This document shows, in pieces, positions 48,668 through 58,586 of a stretch of 64,000 nucleotides of DNA. The stretch covers positions 186,001 to 250,000 of the forward strand of contig NZ_JYJB01000007.1 of assembly GCF_000956475.1 (NCBI RefSeq). Direction: 5' to 3'. How positions within the stretch are numbered: the stretch's first letter is position 1; each line of letters begins with the position of its first letter. The stretch is from Microbacterium hydrocarbonoxydans. GTDB taxonomy: Bacteria; Actinomycetota; Actinomycetes; Actinomycetales; Microbacteriaceae. Below the pieces are notes generated by a model. It was not told the DNA's origin. It worked only from the letters and a program-made list of their open reading frames with translations, and searched no databases. The position numbers were made by a program, and so were the translations under genes.

Positions 48668-49228
48668 ATGGCGGAGGAAACAGTTCGTGAACGGATCCTT
48701 GCGGCGGCTGAAGAGCTCTACTACCGCAAGGGATACGCGGCGGTCGGCATGGACGAGCTGCGAGCGGCGGCCGGCGTGTCGCTGCGCCGGCTGTATGCCG
48801 AGTTCCCCGCGAAGACCGACATCGTCGCAGCGGTCCTCGAGCGCAAGCACGGGGAGTGGGAATCCGGGCTGACCACGGCGGTGGCCGAGGCGGGGGCCGA
48901 CCCCCGCGACCGGCTCCTCGCGGTGTACGGCTACCTGGAGGACTGGTTCTGCACAGACGGCTTCCGCGGCTGCGCCTTCATCAACGCCTTCGGCGAGCTC
49001 GGCGGCACGAACCCGGAGGTCGCCGCGATCGTCCGCGAGCACAAGTCGTCGTTTCAGAAGTACATGTCGGGGCTGGTCACCGAGTCCGGGGCACCGGCAT
49101 CCCTCGCCGCACAGCTGTCGATCCTCGCCGAGGGTGCGCAGAGCACCGCGGCGATCTCCGCCGACCCGCAGGTGGCGGTGCAGGCGCGCGGCGCCGCCGA
49201 GGTGCTCATCGACGCGGCCATGGGGTAG
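48668..49228 (+). CDS. TetR-family repressor
   Basis: 186 residues. N-terminal HTH VRERILAAAEELYYRKGYAAVGMDELRAAAGVSLRRLYAEFPAKTDIVAAVLERK, then a helical ligand domain containing two Cys (FCTDGFRGCAF). ATG at 48668 begins the canonical N-terminus. It sits 20 bp after one operator palindrome and is divergent from the hydrolase; autoregulation is likely. Ligand unknown. Confidence 0.92.
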   Translation: MAEETVRERILAAAEELYYRKGYAAVGMDELRAAAGVSLRRLYAEFPAKTDIVAAVLERKHGEWESGLTTAVAEAGADPRDRLLAVYGYLEDWFCTDGFRGCAFINAFGELGGTNPEVAAIVREHKSSFQKYMSGLVTESGAPASLAAQLSILAEGAQSTAAISADPQVAVQARGAAEVLIDAAMG

Positions 49229-49246
49229 CGGGTTCGGCGTCCGCTC

Positions 49247-49337
49247 GCGTTCACAACTCCTCAAAACTCGGGCCGTTTGAGGCGGATTCCGCCTCAAACG
49301 GCCCTGGAACGATCGTTCTTTGAGGAGTTGTGAACGG
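49247..49337. repeat. 85-bp inverted-repeat element, copy 2
   Basis: Arms CGTTCACAACTCCTCAAA (49248-49265) and complement (49319-49336), the same as copy 1. Inside is a second perfect palindrome with 17-bp arms and a 1-nt centre (49270-49304, GGGCCGTTTGAGGCGGA), then GAACGATCGTTC at 49307-49318, the core of the TetR operator. It lies between the convergent tetR and kdpE genes and may act as their terminator. Confidence 0.92.
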
Positions 49338-49345
49338 TGAACGGC

Positions 49346-50017
49346 TCAGAGCACGAGCCGGTAACCCATCCCCGACTCGGTGAGCAGGTGCGCGGGCTCG
49401 CTCGGCGACTGCTCGAGCTTCTTGCGCAGCTGCGACATGTACAGGCGCAGATAGCCGGAGTCGGACACCTGCTCGCTGCCCCAGATCTCCTTCAGCAGGT
49501 CCTGCCGGGTGACCAGCGCGCCCGGATGCCGGGACAGGTGCTCGAGCATCCGCCACTCCGTCGGGGTGAGGTGCACGCGGGCGCCGGCACGGGTCACCGT
49601 CTTGGTCGCGAGGTCCACGATCACATCGCCGAAGCCTACGGTCGACTCGCCGCCGGCAGGAGCCGAGCGGCGGGAGAGCGCCCGCAGCCGCGCGAGGAGC
49701 TCGTCGACCTGGAACGGCTTGGTGACGAAATCGTCGGCGCCTGCGTCGAGCGCCTCGACCTTGTCCGCCGAGCCGGTGCGCCCCGACACGACGATGATCG
49801 GGACGTTCGTCCAGCCCCGCAGCGCCTGGATCACCTCGATGCCGTCGAGCCGCGGCATCCCCAGATCCAGCATGATGAGGTCTGGGTGCGTCTGCGCCGC
49901 TGCCGCGATCGCGGCAGCCCCGTCGGAGGCGACGACGACGTCATAGCCGTGCGCCGAGAGCGTGATTCGCAGGGCGCGCACCATCTGCGGATCGTCGTCG
50001 GCGATCAGGAGCTTCAT
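49346..50017 (-). CDS. kdpE: KdpE response regulator
   Basis: 223 residues. Receiver (acidic ADDDP, Asp in LIMLDLGMP, Lys in VTKPF) plus OmpR-type winged helix (VHLTPTEWRMLEHLSRHPG, YLRLYMSQLRKKLEQ, GMGYRLVL). Start overlaps the kdpD stop (ATGA). With KdpD it activates kdp transcription under K+ limitation or osmotic stress. Confidence 0.95.
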   Translation of the reverse strand: MKLLIADDDPQMVRALRITLSAHGYDVVVASDGAAAIAAAAQTHPDLIMLDLGMPRLDGIEVIQALRGWTNVPIIVVSGRTGSADKVEALDAGADDFVTKPFQVDELLARLRALSRRSAPAGGESTVGFGDVIVDLATKTVTRAGARVHLTPTEWRMLEHLSRHPGALVTRQDLLKEIWGSEQVSDSGYLRLYMSQLRKKLEQSPSEPAHLLTESGMGYRLVL

Positions 50018-52584
50018 TCCGCCTCCGGCTCGGGGGACTCTGTGGCGAGGGGCAGGGAGATGACCATCGTGAGGCCGCCACCCGGGGTGTCCTCGGGTGT
50101 CAGGCTACCGCCCATGCCCACGGTGAACCCGCGTGACAGGGCGAGCCCCAGGCCGAGACCTGTCGTGTTGTCGGTGTCCCCGTACCGCTGGAACGGCTGG
50201 AACATCTCGTCCCGCCGTTCGAGCGGCACGCCTTCTCCGCGATCGATGATCCTGATCTCCGCGCGGTCGCCCAGGGCGCTGGTCGAGATGATCACGTGCG
50301 ACCCGGCAGGCGCGTGGCGGTGGGCATTGGCCAGAACGTTCACGATCACCCGCTGGAGCAGCACAGGATCGGCCAGCACCGCGGGGAGCGCGGGATCGAG
50401 CGCGAACTCGACATCGTCGGGGCCGAGCCCGAGCTCGTCGACCGCCGCGAGGATCGTTCCGGCGGCGTCCATCCTGGTCGGGGAGACGGCGAGAACACCG
50501 GCCTGGACCCGGCTGACATCGAGCAGGTCGGTCACGAGGGCGGAGAGGGTGGCCAGGCTCTCGTCGGCGGTCGCGAGAAGCTCCTCGCGATCCGACTCCG
50601 ACAGCTGGTGCGCACCGCGCAACCCGCCGATCGCGGCGACGGCGGAGGCCAGTGGACGGCGGAGGTCATGGCTCACTGCCGACAGCAGAGCGCTGCGCAC
50701 CTGATCGGTCTCGGCGAGTGCCTCGGCTTCGAGGGCGGTGGCTCGCAGATCGGTGTGCTCCATGGCGGCGGCGAGCTGGGCGATGATCGCGTCGAGCAGC
50801 CGGCGCTCCGGTCCGTCGAGGGGGTCGCCGTTGAGTTCGAGCTGGGCGCGAGGAGCGCCCGTGATCGAGGTTCCGACCGGTACGGTCACGGCGCGGCCAT
50901 CGGCCACAGGCTCGCCGTCGGTCGCGAGCACCTCGCCCTCCGGTGACAGCAGGCGCACGCCGCTGAGTCCGAACGCCTCGCGGGTTCGGCTGACCAGCGC
51001 GAGCACGGCGTTATCGCCTCTCAGCACGTTGCCGGCGACGGCCGCGAGCAGCTCCGCCTCCGCCGCGGCACGCTGTGCTGTGCGGGCGCGACGGGCCGCC
51101 TGGTCCACGATGAGGCTGACGAGGATCGCGATCACGACGTACAGGGCGAGTGCGAGCACATGCAGCGGATGCGCGATCGTGATCGTGAACAGCGGAGCCA
51201 CGAACAGGAAATCGAGAGTGATGCCGGACAGCACGGCCGCGAACACCGCCGGTCGCAGTCCGCCGACGAGCGAGACCACCACCACGAGCAGCTGGTACGC
51301 CAGCACCTCCGCCGTGATCGACTCGGGGCTTCGGAAGGTGAACATGACCCACGACAGGATGGGGCCGAACACGAGCGCGGTGGCGAAGCCGAGGATCTCC
51401 CGGCGCCAGCCGAGCGCGCCGCCTTTGAGGCGAGGCAGGACCACACGTCCGCCGGCCGCCGCGTGCGTGACGATGTGCACGTCGATGTCGCCGGAGCGGC
51501 GGATGATCTCTGAGCCGATGCCGGGGCCGGTGAGGGCGGCGGCGATCCGGCTGCGTCTGCTCACGCCGATCACGAGCTGAGTCGCGTCGGCCCCTTGCGC
51601 GAACTCGACGAGGGTGGTGGGGATGTCGTCGCCGATGATCTGGTGGAAGCTGCCGCCGAGCGATTCGACGAGCGAGCGCTGAGCCGAGAGCGCACCAGGA
51701 GTCTCGTCCCGCAGTCCGTCCTGGGCGCTGACGTGCACGGCGAGCAGCTCGCCGCCGGCCGAGCGTGCGGCGATCCGCGCGCCGCGGCGCAGCAGGGTCT
51801 CACCCTCGGGTCCGCCGGTCAGTGCGACGACGACCCTCTCCCGCGCCTGCCAGGTGCCTTCGATGCCCTGCTCGGCGCGGTACGTGCGCAGGGCGCTGTC
51901 GACCTCGTCGGCGAGCCACAGCAACGCGAGCTCGCGCAGCGCGGTGAGATTGCCGAGGCGGAAGTAGTTCGACAGTGCCGCATCGATGCGCTCAGCCGGG
52001 TACACGAGACCTGCGGCGAGCCGGTCGCGCAGCGACTGCGGCGCGAGATCGACGACCTCGATCTCGTCGGCGCCTCGCACCACGGCATCCGGCAGCGTCT
52101 CCTGCTGGGCGACGCCCGTGATCTTCTCGACGACCGCGTTCAGCGACTCGATGTGCTGCACGTTCACGGTCGTGATGACGTCGATGCCGGCGTCGAGCAG
52201 CGCATCCACGTCCTGCCAGCGCTTCGCGTGAGCGGATCCGGGGACGTTCGTGTGAGCGAGCTCGTCGACGAGAGCGATCTCCGGTGCCCGCTCCAGCACC
52301 GCGTCGACATCGAGCTCGGTGAGCGCGACGCCCCGGTGCATCGCCGTCCGCCGAGGGACCTCGGGGATGCCGATCGTCTGGGCCAGGGTCGCCGCCCGCC
52401 CATGGGTCTCGACCACGGCCACGACGACGTCCCGCCCCTCCTGCAGGAGACGGCGCCCTTCGGACAGCATCTCGAAGGTCTTGCCCACGCCGGGTGCCGC
52501 GCCGAGCAGAACGCGCAGCCGTCCGCGCCGGGTTCCCTGAGCCTGTCGAAGGGATCGCTCTGAGCCCATCAGCTCTGGGGTCAT
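50014..52584 (-). CDS. kdpD: KdpD sensor histidine kinase
   Basis: 856 residues with full KdpD architecture: N-terminal domain with Walker A GAAPGVGKT and VDELAHTNVPGS, a USP-like domain (about 250-370), four TM helices (about 400-500), a GAF-like region, HisKA with the phospho-His in SHDLRRPLAS and HATPase (GLGLGLALSRGF). The N-terminal SERSLRQAQGTRRG is encoded by a dispersed repeat inserted just after the start. Coupled to kdpC and kdpE by ATGA overlaps. Confidence 0.95.
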   Translation of the reverse strand: MTPELMGSERSLRQAQGTRRGRLRVLLGAAPGVGKTFEMLSEGRRLLQEGRDVVVAVVETHGRAATLAQTIGIPEVPRRTAMHRGVALTELDVDAVLERAPEIALVDELAHTNVPGSAHAKRWQDVDALLDAGIDVITTVNVQHIESLNAVVEKITGVAQQETLPDAVVRGADEIEVVDLAPQSLRDRLAAGLVYPAERIDAALSNYFRLGNLTALRELALLWLADEVDSALRTYRAEQGIEGTWQARERVVVALTGGPEGETLLRRGARIAARSAGGELLAVHVSAQDGLRDETPGALSAQRSLVESLGGSFHQIIGDDIPTTLVEFAQGADATQLVIGVSRRSRIAAALTGPGIGSEIIRRSGDIDVHIVTHAAAGGRVVLPRLKGGALGWRREILGFATALVFGPILSWVMFTFRSPESITAEVLAYQLLVVVVSLVGGLRPAVFAAVLSGITLDFLFVAPLFTITIAHPLHVLALALYVVIAILVSLIVDQAARRARTAQRAAAEAELLAAVAGNVLRGDNAVLALVSRTREAFGLSGVRLLSPEGEVLATDGEPVADGRAVTVPVGTSITGAPRAQLELNGDPLDGPERRLLDAIIAQLAAAMEHTDLRATALEAEALAETDQVRSALLSAVSHDLRRPLASAVAAIGGLRGAHQLSESDREELLATADESLATLSALVTDLLDVSRVQAGVLAVSPTRMDAAGTILAAVDELGLGPDDVEFALDPALPAVLADPVLLQRVIVNVLANAHRHAPAGSHVIISTSALGDRAEIRIIDRGEGVPLERRDEMFQPFQRYGDTDNTTGLGLGLALSRGFTVGMGGSLTPEDTPGGGLTMVISLPLATESPEPEAE
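52532..52554. repeat. TTCGAC-GCTCAGGGACC repeat at the 5' end of kdpD
   Basis: TTCCCTGAGCCTGTCGAAGG within codons 10-18 of kdpD, encoding SLRQAQG ahead of the conserved N-terminal domain. In frame and at a terminus, like the copies in the SDR gene. Confidence 0.85.
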
Positions 52585-53180
52585 CGGCCCTCCCGGTCGT
52601 CGAGTGCGAGGTTGAGCTCGGCGGCATTGATGCGTTCTTCGCCGAGGAATCCCAGATCCCGCCCTTGAATCCTAGACTCCACGAGATCGCGCACGTCCTG
52701 CTCCGGCAGGCCGCGGGCTTCCGCGACGCGAGGCACCTGCAGCAGCGCGTACGCGACGCTGATGTGGGGGTCGAGGCCGGAGGCGGACGCCGTCACGGCG
52801 TCGGCTGGGACCTGCGACGGGTCGACCCCCTCGCGCTCGGCGACGGCCGCCCTGCGCTCCTCGATCACCGCGACGAGGTCGGGGTTCTCCGGGCCGAGGT
52901 TGCTGCCCCCGGAACTCGCCCCGTCGTAGCCGTCACCGGCCGCCGAGGGGCGGGACTGGAAGTACTGCGGCAGAGCGTCGCCCTCGGCATCCGTGAACGA
53001 CTGCCCGATCAGGGTGCTGCCCCGCTCCCCCGCGAGCATCGAGCCGTTCGTCTGCCAGGGGAGCAGAACCTGGCCGATGCCGGTGACGAGCAGCGTGTAG
53101 CCGACGCCGAGCAGAAGCGTGAGGACGAGCATCGCGCGGACCGCGACGCCGGTCGTCCGAAGAGTGGTGCGGGTGGACAT
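52581..53180 (-). CDS. kdpC: KdpC subunit of the K+-ATPase
   Basis: 199 residues, one N-terminal TM helix (about 15-40) and an extracytoplasmic domain with LIGQSFTD, YFQSRPSAAGDGYDGASSGGSNLGP and DAVTASASGLDPHIS, all KdpC hallmarks. It stabilises the KdpFABC complex. Stop overlaps the kdpD start; 48 bp separates it from kdpB. Confidence 0.95.
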   Translation of the reverse strand: MSTRTTLRTTGVAVRAMLVLTLLLGVGYTLLVTGIGQVLLPWQTNGSMLAGERGSTLIGQSFTDAEGDALPQYFQSRPSAAGDGYDGASSGGSNLGPENPDLVAVIEERRAAVAEREGVDPSQVPADAVTASASGLDPHISVAYALLQVPRVAEARGLPEQDVRDLVESRIQGRDLGFLGEERINAAELNLALDDREGR

Positions 53181-53228
53181 GAGGACCTTTCCGTGGTCGT
53201 TGATCGTGAGAGCGAGTCGGGCGAGGCG

Positions 53229-55424
53229 TCAGAAGCCGGGGATGAGGCTCACGACGAGGTCGATGAGCTTGATGCCGACGAACGGCGCGATCACGCCGCC
53301 CAGGCCGTAGATCAGCAGGTTGCGCTGCAGGATCTGCGAGGCGCTCGCCGGCCGGTACTTCACGCCGCGCAGCGCGAGCGGGATGAGGAACACGATCACG
53401 ATCGCGTTGAACACGATCGCACTGGTGACGGCGGACGCGGGGGAGTGCAGCTGCATCACGTTGAGTGCGGCGAGCCCGGGGAACACTCCCATGAACATCG
53501 CCGGGATGATCGCGAAGTACTTCGCGATGTCGTTCGCGAGCGAGAACGTGGTGAGCGCACCGCGGGTGATGAGCAGCTGCTTGCCGATGCGCACGATGTC
53601 GATGAGCTTGGTGGGGTCGGAGTCGAGGTCGACCATGTTGCCGGCCTCCTTCGCAGCCGAGGTGCCCGTGTTCATCGCGACGCCGACGTCGGCCTGGGCG
53701 AGCGCAGGTGCGTCGTTCGTCCCGTCTCCGGTCATCGCGACCAGGCGGCCGCCCTCCTGCTCCTTGCGGATGAGCTCGAGCTTGTCCTCGGGGGTCGCCT
53801 CGGCGAGGAAGTCGTCGACGCCGGCCTCCTTCGCGATCGCCGCGGCCGTGAGCGGGTTGTCGCCCGTGATCATCACGGTGCGGATGCCCATGCTGCGCAG
53901 CTCGTCGAAGCGATCGCGCAGGCCGTCCTTGACGATGTCCTTGAGGTGGACGACGCCGAGGATGCGTCCGGCTCCCGAGGGGGCCTTCACGGCGACGACG
54001 AGCGGGGTGCCGCCGCTCTGGGCCACTCCGTCGGCGCGACTGCTCAGCTCGGGATCCGCGGCCCCGAGTTCGAGCCACGCGCTCACCGCCGAGCCTGCGC
54101 CCTTGCGGATCTGCGTGCCGTCGGCGAGGTCGAGTCCCGACATGCGGGTCTGCGCCGTGAAAGGCACCACGACCGCATCCGCCGGCTCGGCGACGCGGAT
54201 ACCGCCGGCGGTCGCCAGTTCGACGATCGATGCGCCCTCTGGCGTGGGGTCGGCGAGCGAGGACAGCGCGGCGATGCGCAGCAGCTCATCGGCGTCGACG
54301 CCAGGAAGGGGCAGCACCTCGTGCGCACGGCGGTTGCCGTAGGTGATGGTTCCGGTCTTGTCGAGCAGCAGGGTGGTGACATCGCCGGCGGCCTCGACCG
54401 CTCGCCCCGACATCGCCAGCACGTTGCGCTGCACGAGACGGTCCATGCCGGCGATGCCGATCGCCGAGAGCAGGGCGCCGATCGTGGTCGGGATGAGGCA
54501 GACGAGCAGGGCGATCAGCACCGGGATGCTGACGGGCGACGCCGCATACGAGGCGATCGGGTTGAGTGCCAGCACGACCACGACGAACACGATCGACAGG
54601 CTCGCGAGCAGGATGTTCAGCGCGATCTCGTTCGGGGTGCGCTGACGGCTGGCACCCTCGACGAGCGCGATCATGCGATCGACGAACGTCTCGCCCGGCT
54701 TCGAGGTGATGCGCACGACGATCCGGTCGGACAGCACGCGGGTGCCGCCGGTGACCGCGCTGCGGTCTCCGCCCGACTCGCGGATGACCGGGGCGCTCTC
54801 TCCCGTGATCGCCGACTCGTCGACGGTCGCGATGCCGGCCACGATGTCGCCGTCGCCGGGGATCAGCTCCCCGGCCGTGACGATCACGAGGTCGTCGCGC
54901 TGCAGCTCGGCCGACGACACCTCCACGATCTCGGCGCGTTCGGCGGCGGCATCCGTCGTCTGGTCGTAGTGCGCGACACGACGGGCCATGGTGCTCGTGC
55001 GGGTCTTGCGCAGGCTGGCCGCCTGGGCCTTGCCGCGCCCCTCGGCGACCGATTCGGCGACGTTCGCGAACAGCACTGTGAACCACAGCCAGATCGCGAT
55101 GCCCCACGTGAAGATCGGGGGCACCGCCGTGCCGCCCGAGGGAGTGGGTCCGCCCAGGAACGGCTCGGCGATCGCGAGCACGGTCGTGAACGCGGCTCCG
55201 GCCCAGACCAGCAGCATCACCGGGTTGCGTGCGAGCGACGCGGGGTTCAGCTTGCGCAGGGCCCCGGGCAGCGCCTCGACGAGCTGGCCCCAGCCGAACG
55301 ACCGCGGCTTCGGGGCGGGAGCGGATGCCGTGGCATCCGCGTGTTCTGAGGGTGTGGTGTTCTTCGCCTCGTCGCTGCGCTCCTCGCTCAGCAACCGGGC
55401 GGCGGGTCGGGTGTCACGGGTCAT
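53229..55424 (-). CDS. kdpB: KdpB P-type ATPase subunit
   Basis: 731 residues. Seven TM helices, actuator TGESAP, phosphorylated Asp in [10 protein letters not shown], hinge [25 protein letters not shown], and the KdpB-specific end [27 protein letters not shown]-terminal residues 8-25 ([16 protein letters not shown]) come from a dispersed repeat, lengthening the usual N-terminus. It energises K+ import with KdpA. Starts one base after the kdpA stop. Confidence 0.96.
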   Translation of the reverse strand: MTRDTRPAARLLSEERSDEAKNTTPSEHADATASAPAPKPRSFGWGQLVEALPGALRKLNPASLARNPVMLLVWAGAAFTTVLAIAEPFLGGPTPSGGTAVPPIFTWGIAIWLWFTVLFANVAESVAEGRGKAQAASLRKTRTSTMARRVAHYDQTTDAAAERAEIVEVSSAELQRDDLVIVTAGELIPGDGDIVAGIATVDESAITGESAPVIRESGGDRSAVTGGTRVLSDRIVVRITSKPGETFVDRMIALVEGASRQRTPNEIALNILLASLSIVFVVVVLALNPIASYAASPVSIPVLIALLVCLIPTTIGALLSAIGIAGMDRLVQRNVLAMSGRAVEAAGDVTTLLLDKTGTITYGNRRAHEVLPLPGVDADELLRIAALSSLADPTPEGASIVELATAGGIRVAEPADAVVVPFTAQTRMSGLDLADGTQIRKGAGSAVSAWLELGAADPELSSRADGVAQSGGTPLVVAVKAPSGAGRILGVVHLKDIVKDGLRDRFDELRSMGIRTVMITGDNPLTAAAIAKEAGVDDFLAEATPEDKLELIRKEQEGGRLVAMTGDGTNDAPALAQADVGVAMNTGTSAAKEAGNMVDLDSDPTKLIDIVRIGKQLLITRGALTTFSLANDIAKYFAIIPAMFMGVFPGLAALNVMQLHSPASAVTSAIVFNAIVIVFLIPLALRGVKYRPASASQILQRNLLIYGLGGVIAPFVGIKLIDLVVSLIPGF
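55361..55399. repeat. CGTCTCGC-CGCTCAACGACC-type repeat at the 5' end of kdpB
   Basis: CGCCTCGTCGCTGCGCTCCT followed by CGCTCAGCAACCGGG, within codons 8-22 of kdpB, encoding [11 protein letters not shown]. It matches the family seen at 15.0 and 42.4 kb with a few changes. Confidence 0.8.
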
Positions 55425-55425
55425 G

Positions 55426-57105
55426 TCAGACGAGTCCTTCTGCGAGCGGGCCCAGCGTGAGCACCGGGAAGTAGGTGAGCGCTGTGACGACGACCGTCAC
55501 CGCGATGAGCAGGCCGACGAACTGCGGTCGGTGGGTGGGCAGGGTGCCTGAGGTCTCCGGCACGTGCTGCTGAGCGGCGAGCGAGCCGGCCAGGGCCAGC
55601 ACCAGCACGATCGGCAGGAATCGCCCCAGCAGCATCGCGATTCCGAGCGCCGTGTTGAACCACGGGGTGTTCGCGGTGAGACCCGCGAACGCCGAACCGT
55701 TGTTGTTCGAGGCTGACGTGAACGCGTACAGCACCTCGCTCATGCCGTGCACCCCGGGGTTCAGGATGCTGGTCGACTCGACGTCCGTGCGGATGCCCGG
55801 GATCGCGAAGCTCAGCGCGGTGCCGGCGAGCACCAGGGTCGGGGTGACCAGGATGTAGAGGCTGGCGAGCTTGATCTCGCGCGGGCCTATGCGCTTGCCG
55901 AGGTACTCAGGGGTGCGTCCGACGAGCAGCCCGCCGACGAACACGGCGATGATCGCGAGCACGAGCATTCCGTACAGCCCCGACCCGACGCCGCCCGGCG
56001 CGACCTCGCCGAGCATCATATTGAGCATCGGCATCATGCCGCCGAGCGCGGTGTACGAGTCGTGCATCGAGTTGACGGCACCTGTCGAGGTCAGGGTCGA
56101 TGCGGTGCCGAAGAGAGTGGATCCGAGGATTCCGAACCGCTGCTCTTTGCCCTCCATGGCGCCGCCGGCGAGCTGCGGCGCTGTGCCCTGCCCCGCCAGC
56201 TCGAGCGCCGAGAGTGCGAAGAGCGAGACGAGGAAGATCGTGCCCATGACCGCGGCGATCGCGTAACCCTGACGGTCGTCGCCGATCAGTCGTCCGAAGG
56301 TGCGCGGCAGCGAGAAGGGGATCGCGAGGATGAGCAGGATCTCGAGCAGACTCGTCCAGCCCGTCGGATTCTCGAACGGGTGCGCCGAGTTCGCGTTGAA
56401 GAAGCCGCCGCCGTTCGTGCCGAGAAGCTTGATCGCCTCCTGCGAGGCGACGGGGCCACCGGGGATCGCCTGGGTTCCGCCCGCGACGGTGGTGACATCG
56501 GTGAATCCGGCGAAGTTCTGGATCACGCCGCCGGCGATCAGTGCGATCGCGCTGAGCAGGGCGATCGGCAGCAGGATGCGGCCGAGCCCGCGGGTCAGGT
56601 CGACCCAGAAGTTGCCGAGCGTCGTCGAGCCGCGGCGGGCGAAGCCGCGGACGAGCGCAACGGCCACGGCGAGACCGACGGCGGCGGAGACGAAGTTCTG
56701 CACGGTCAGGCCGGCGAGCTGCACGGTGTAGCCCAGGGTCTGCTCGGGCGAGTACGACTGCCAGTTCGTGTTCGCCACGAACGATGCGGCGGTGTTGAAG
56801 GCCAGGCCCTCGGGTACCGCCGGCAGGCCGAGCGACTCCGGCAGGAACGCCTGCAGTCGTTGCAGGCCGTAGACGAGCAGCAGGCCGACCACCGAGAACG
56901 CGAGGATGCTGCGCGCATAGGCGCGCCAGGTCTGCTCCGAGGCGGGATCGACTCCGATGATGCGGTAGAGGCCGCGCTCCAAGCGCAGGTCCTTCGGGGC
57001 GCTGAACACGTGCGCCATGTAGTCGCCCAACGGGCGGTACACGAGCACCAGCACGACGATCACTGCGACCGCCTGCAGGACTCCGAACCAGATCTCGGCG
57101 CCCAT
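55426..57105 (-). CDS. kdpA: KdpA K+-translocating subunit
   Basis: 559 residues, ten TM helices. The four selectivity-filter loops are recognisable: [52 protein letters not shown] and [13 protein letters not shown]. It forms the channel-like K+ path of the Kdp pump. ATG at 57105 overlaps the kdpF stop by one base. Confidence 0.96.
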   Translation of the reverse strand: MGAEIWFGVLQAVAVIVVLVLVYRPLGDYMAHVFSAPKDLRLERGLYRIIGVDPASEQTWRAYARSILAFSVVGLLLVYGLQRLQAFLPESLGLPAVPEGLAFNTAASFVANTNWQSYSPEQTLGYTVQLAGLTVQNFVSAAVGLAVAVALVRGFARRGSTTLGNFWVDLTRGLGRILLPIALLSAIALIAGGVIQNFAGFTDVTTVAGGTQAIPGGPVASQEAIKLLGTNGGGFFNANSAHPFENPTGWTSLLEILLILAIPFSLPRTFGRLIGDDRQGYAIAAVMGTIFLVSLFALSALELAGQGTAPQLAGGAMEGKEQRFGILGSTLFGTASTLTSTGAVNSMHDSYTALGGMMPMLNMMLGEVAPGGVGSGLYGMLVLAIIAVFVGGLLVGRTPEYLGKRIGPREIKLASLYILVTPTLVLAGTALSFAIPGIRTDVESTSILNPGVHGMSEVLYAFTSASNNNGSAFAGLTANTPWFNTALGIAMLLGRFLPIVLVLALAGSLAAQQHVPETSGTLPTHRPQFVGLLIAVTVVVTALTYFPVLTLGPLAEGLV

Positions 57106-57194
57106 CAGAACTTCTCCGGGGCGACGAGGGCGACCACGAGGTAGACGACGGCAGCGACGGCGAGAGCCGTGGCGGCGATCTCGAAGACGATCAA
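57105..57194 (-). CDS. kdpF: KdpF small subunit (TTG start)
   Basis: 29 residues read from TTG 57194: [16 protein letters not shown]...[12 protein letters not shown], one TM helix with the PE(K/R)F end shared by KdpF peptides. A GGAG ribosome site lies 5 nt upstream. It shares its last base with the kdpA ATG (TGATG) and overlaps the preceding tiny ORF stop by two bases. KdpF stabilises the KdpABC complex. Easily missed because of length and start codon. Confidence 0.85.
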   Translation of the reverse strand: MIVFEIAATALAVAAVVYLVVALVAPEKF

Positions 57195-57274
57195 AGCCGC
57201 TCCACCCCCTTCGCCACGAGGGAGACCAGGGCGAAGAGCGCGAGAGTCAGCGCGATGTAGATGATGTCGAGCAC
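57191..57274 (-). CDS. Tiny single-TM ORF heading the kdp operon
   Basis: 27 residues from GTG 57274 ([19 protein letters not shown]...AKGVERL), one TM helix with a positive C-terminus. A TTG at 57286 would give 31 residues. Its stop TGA overlaps the kdpF TTG, so translation is probably coupled. It looks like a second KdpF-sized membrane peptide; the role is inferred from position only. Confidence 0.6.
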   Translation of the reverse strand: MLDIIYIALTLALFALVSLVAKGVERL

Positions 57275-57294
57275 GGAGTCGATCAAACTCCGGC

Positions 57295-57315
57295 GATCAC
57301 GGTCCGACCGTGATC
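57295..57315. promoter_or_regulatory. Palindrome upstream of the kdp operon
   Basis: Perfect 10-bp arms GATCACGGTC and complement around one C, 20 bp upstream of the first tiny kdp ORF (TTG site 9 bp away). It may be the KdpE or another operator, or an attenuator hairpin in the leader. I see no standard KdpE direct repeat to decide this. Confidence 0.55.
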
Positions 57316-57365
57316 CTCACGGTTCCCCTACGGCGCCGGGGACGACCCATGCGAGATGCTCACGC

Positions 57366-57962
57366 TCAGGAGGCCGGCGGCCATTCCTCGGCGAGGATGC
57401 CGTAGTTCATGCCGTCGAGCCACTCGCCCGAGCGATGCAGGGCGGTCTTGCGGCTGAACTCCTCGCGACGCATGCCGAGCCGCTCCATCAGCCGCCAGGA
57501 CGGCTCGTTGTCGGCGAAGCATCCGGCGTGCACGCGACGAAGGCCCAGCGTTCCGAAACAGACGTCGATCACCGCGCGCACCGCCTCTGTGGCATAGCCG
57601 CGCCCCGCGTACGCGGGATCCAGCGTCCAGCCGAGCTCGGCCTCGACGCCGCGTGCGGCGTCGGCGATCTCCGCCTGCGCCCAGGCGTCTTCGCGCTTCA
57701 GCATGATGTCGCCGATCGGCCTGGCCGGCTCGCCTGGCCGTTCGGGCGGCAGCTCGATGATCAGGGTCGTGGCGAGACGCTCGGGATCGGCGTACCTCTC
57801 ACGGAGCTCCTCGAACGTGCTCGGCGCGCTGCTGAGCCAGGTGCTCACCTCGGGAAGGCGGCGCCACTGCCAGATCGTCTCGAGGTCCGCTTCGGCGCCC
57901 TGGCGGACCTCCAGCCGCGCAGTGCGCACCGGCCAGACGGCGGGTTCCCCTGTGGCGCTCAT
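57366..57962 (-). CDS. GNAT acetyltransferase (RimJ/RimL type)
   Basis: 198 residues. GNAT fold with TARLEVRQGAEADLETIWQWRRLPEVSTWL, IGDIMLKRED, the acetyl-CoA loop AELGWTLDPAYAGRGYATEAVRAVI and VHAGCFADNEPSWRLMERLGMRREE. It acetylates an amine, perhaps a protein N-terminus or small molecule. Its start is 24 bp from the end of the PaiB-like gene, so it may be the last gene of that unit. Confidence 0.88.
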   Translation of the reverse strand: MSATGEPAVWPVRTARLEVRQGAEADLETIWQWRRLPEVSTWLSSAPSTFEELRERYADPERLATTLIIELPPERPGEPARPIGDIMLKREDAWAQAEIADAARGVEAELGWTLDPAYAGRGYATEAVRAVIDVCFGTLGLRRVHAGCFADNEPSWRLMERLGMRREEFSRKTALHRSGEWLDGMNYGILAEEWPPAS

Positions 57963-57986
57963 GGAGCCAGCCTAGGCGGGCGCGGC

Positions 57987-58586
57987 TCACCCGCCCAGAC
58001 GGCGCATCTCCTCGGCAAGCAGGGCGTTGGTCTCGTCGAAGCGCCGTGCGATGGTCTCACGCACCTCCGGCGATTTGTTCTGGCTGAGCTTGGCCCTGGC
58101 GTCGAACCGCGTGACGCGCATTCGCAGGCCGACGGTGCCCTTCGCCGCCCGCCGGGTGCCTGCTTCATCCTCGGAGAGGCTGCGCCCCTCCGGGCGGTGC
58201 GCCTCGAAATGGTCGGTCAGGCGGGAGAGCATGGCGTAGTTCTCCTCCTCGCCGAGGACCTCGGGGATGCCGTAGAGATGGGCGGTGAGGTGGTTCCAGG
58301 TCGGCACGAGATCGCCGGGCTCGTACAGCGAGGGGGAGACGTAGTCGTGGGGACCCTGGATGATCACGAGGATCTCGTGCGCGCCGAGCTCATGCAGCTG
58401 CTCGTCAGGTCTGCCGAAATGGCTCGCGATGACGATGCCCTCCTCACCCTCCTCGAGCAGCGCCGGGTAGTGCGAGGCGACGAGACCGGTGCTCGCGGGG
58501 GACACGAACGTCGCCCACGGGTTGTGCCGGATCAGGCGCTTGACCTCGTCGACATCGGTCATCAGGTAGCGGGGCGTGTGGCGCAT
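57987..58586 (-). CDS. PaiB-like FMN-binding negative regulator
   Basis: 199 residues. Split-barrel flavin-reductase-like fold: IRHNPWATFVSPASTGLVASHYPALLEE, VIASHFGRPDEQL, VIIQGPHDYVSPSLYEPGDLVPTWNHLTAHLYG (typical PaiB) and the C-terminal KLSQNKSPEVRETIARR. In Bacillus, PaiB accompanies an acetyltransferase (PaiA) affecting sporulation and protease genes; the biochemical role is unclear. It shares one base with the EamA stop (TGATG). Confidence 0.88.
   Translation of the reverse strand: MRHTPRYLMTDVDEVKRLIRHNPWATFVSPASTGLVASHYPALLEEGEEGIVIASHFGRPDEQLHELGAHEILVIIQGPHDYVSPSLYEPGDLVPTWNHLTAHLYGIPEVLGEEENYAMLSRLTDHFEAHRPEGRSLSEDEAGTRRAAKGTVGLRMRVTRFDARAKLSQNKSPEVRETIARRFDETNALLAEEMRRLGG

Noticed and set aside
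52494..55349. Very long open frame on the plus strand opposite kdpB/kdpC/kdpD
   Set aside because: It is an antisense shadow of GC-rich codons; its translation is low-complexity Arg/Asp/His-rich and the Kdp genes on the other strand are certain.
57287..57365. ydaO-type (c-di-AMP) riboswitch before kdp
   Set aside because: A GGGGAACCG string and a hairpin are present, but under 80 nt are available and the other conserved parts are not recognisable.
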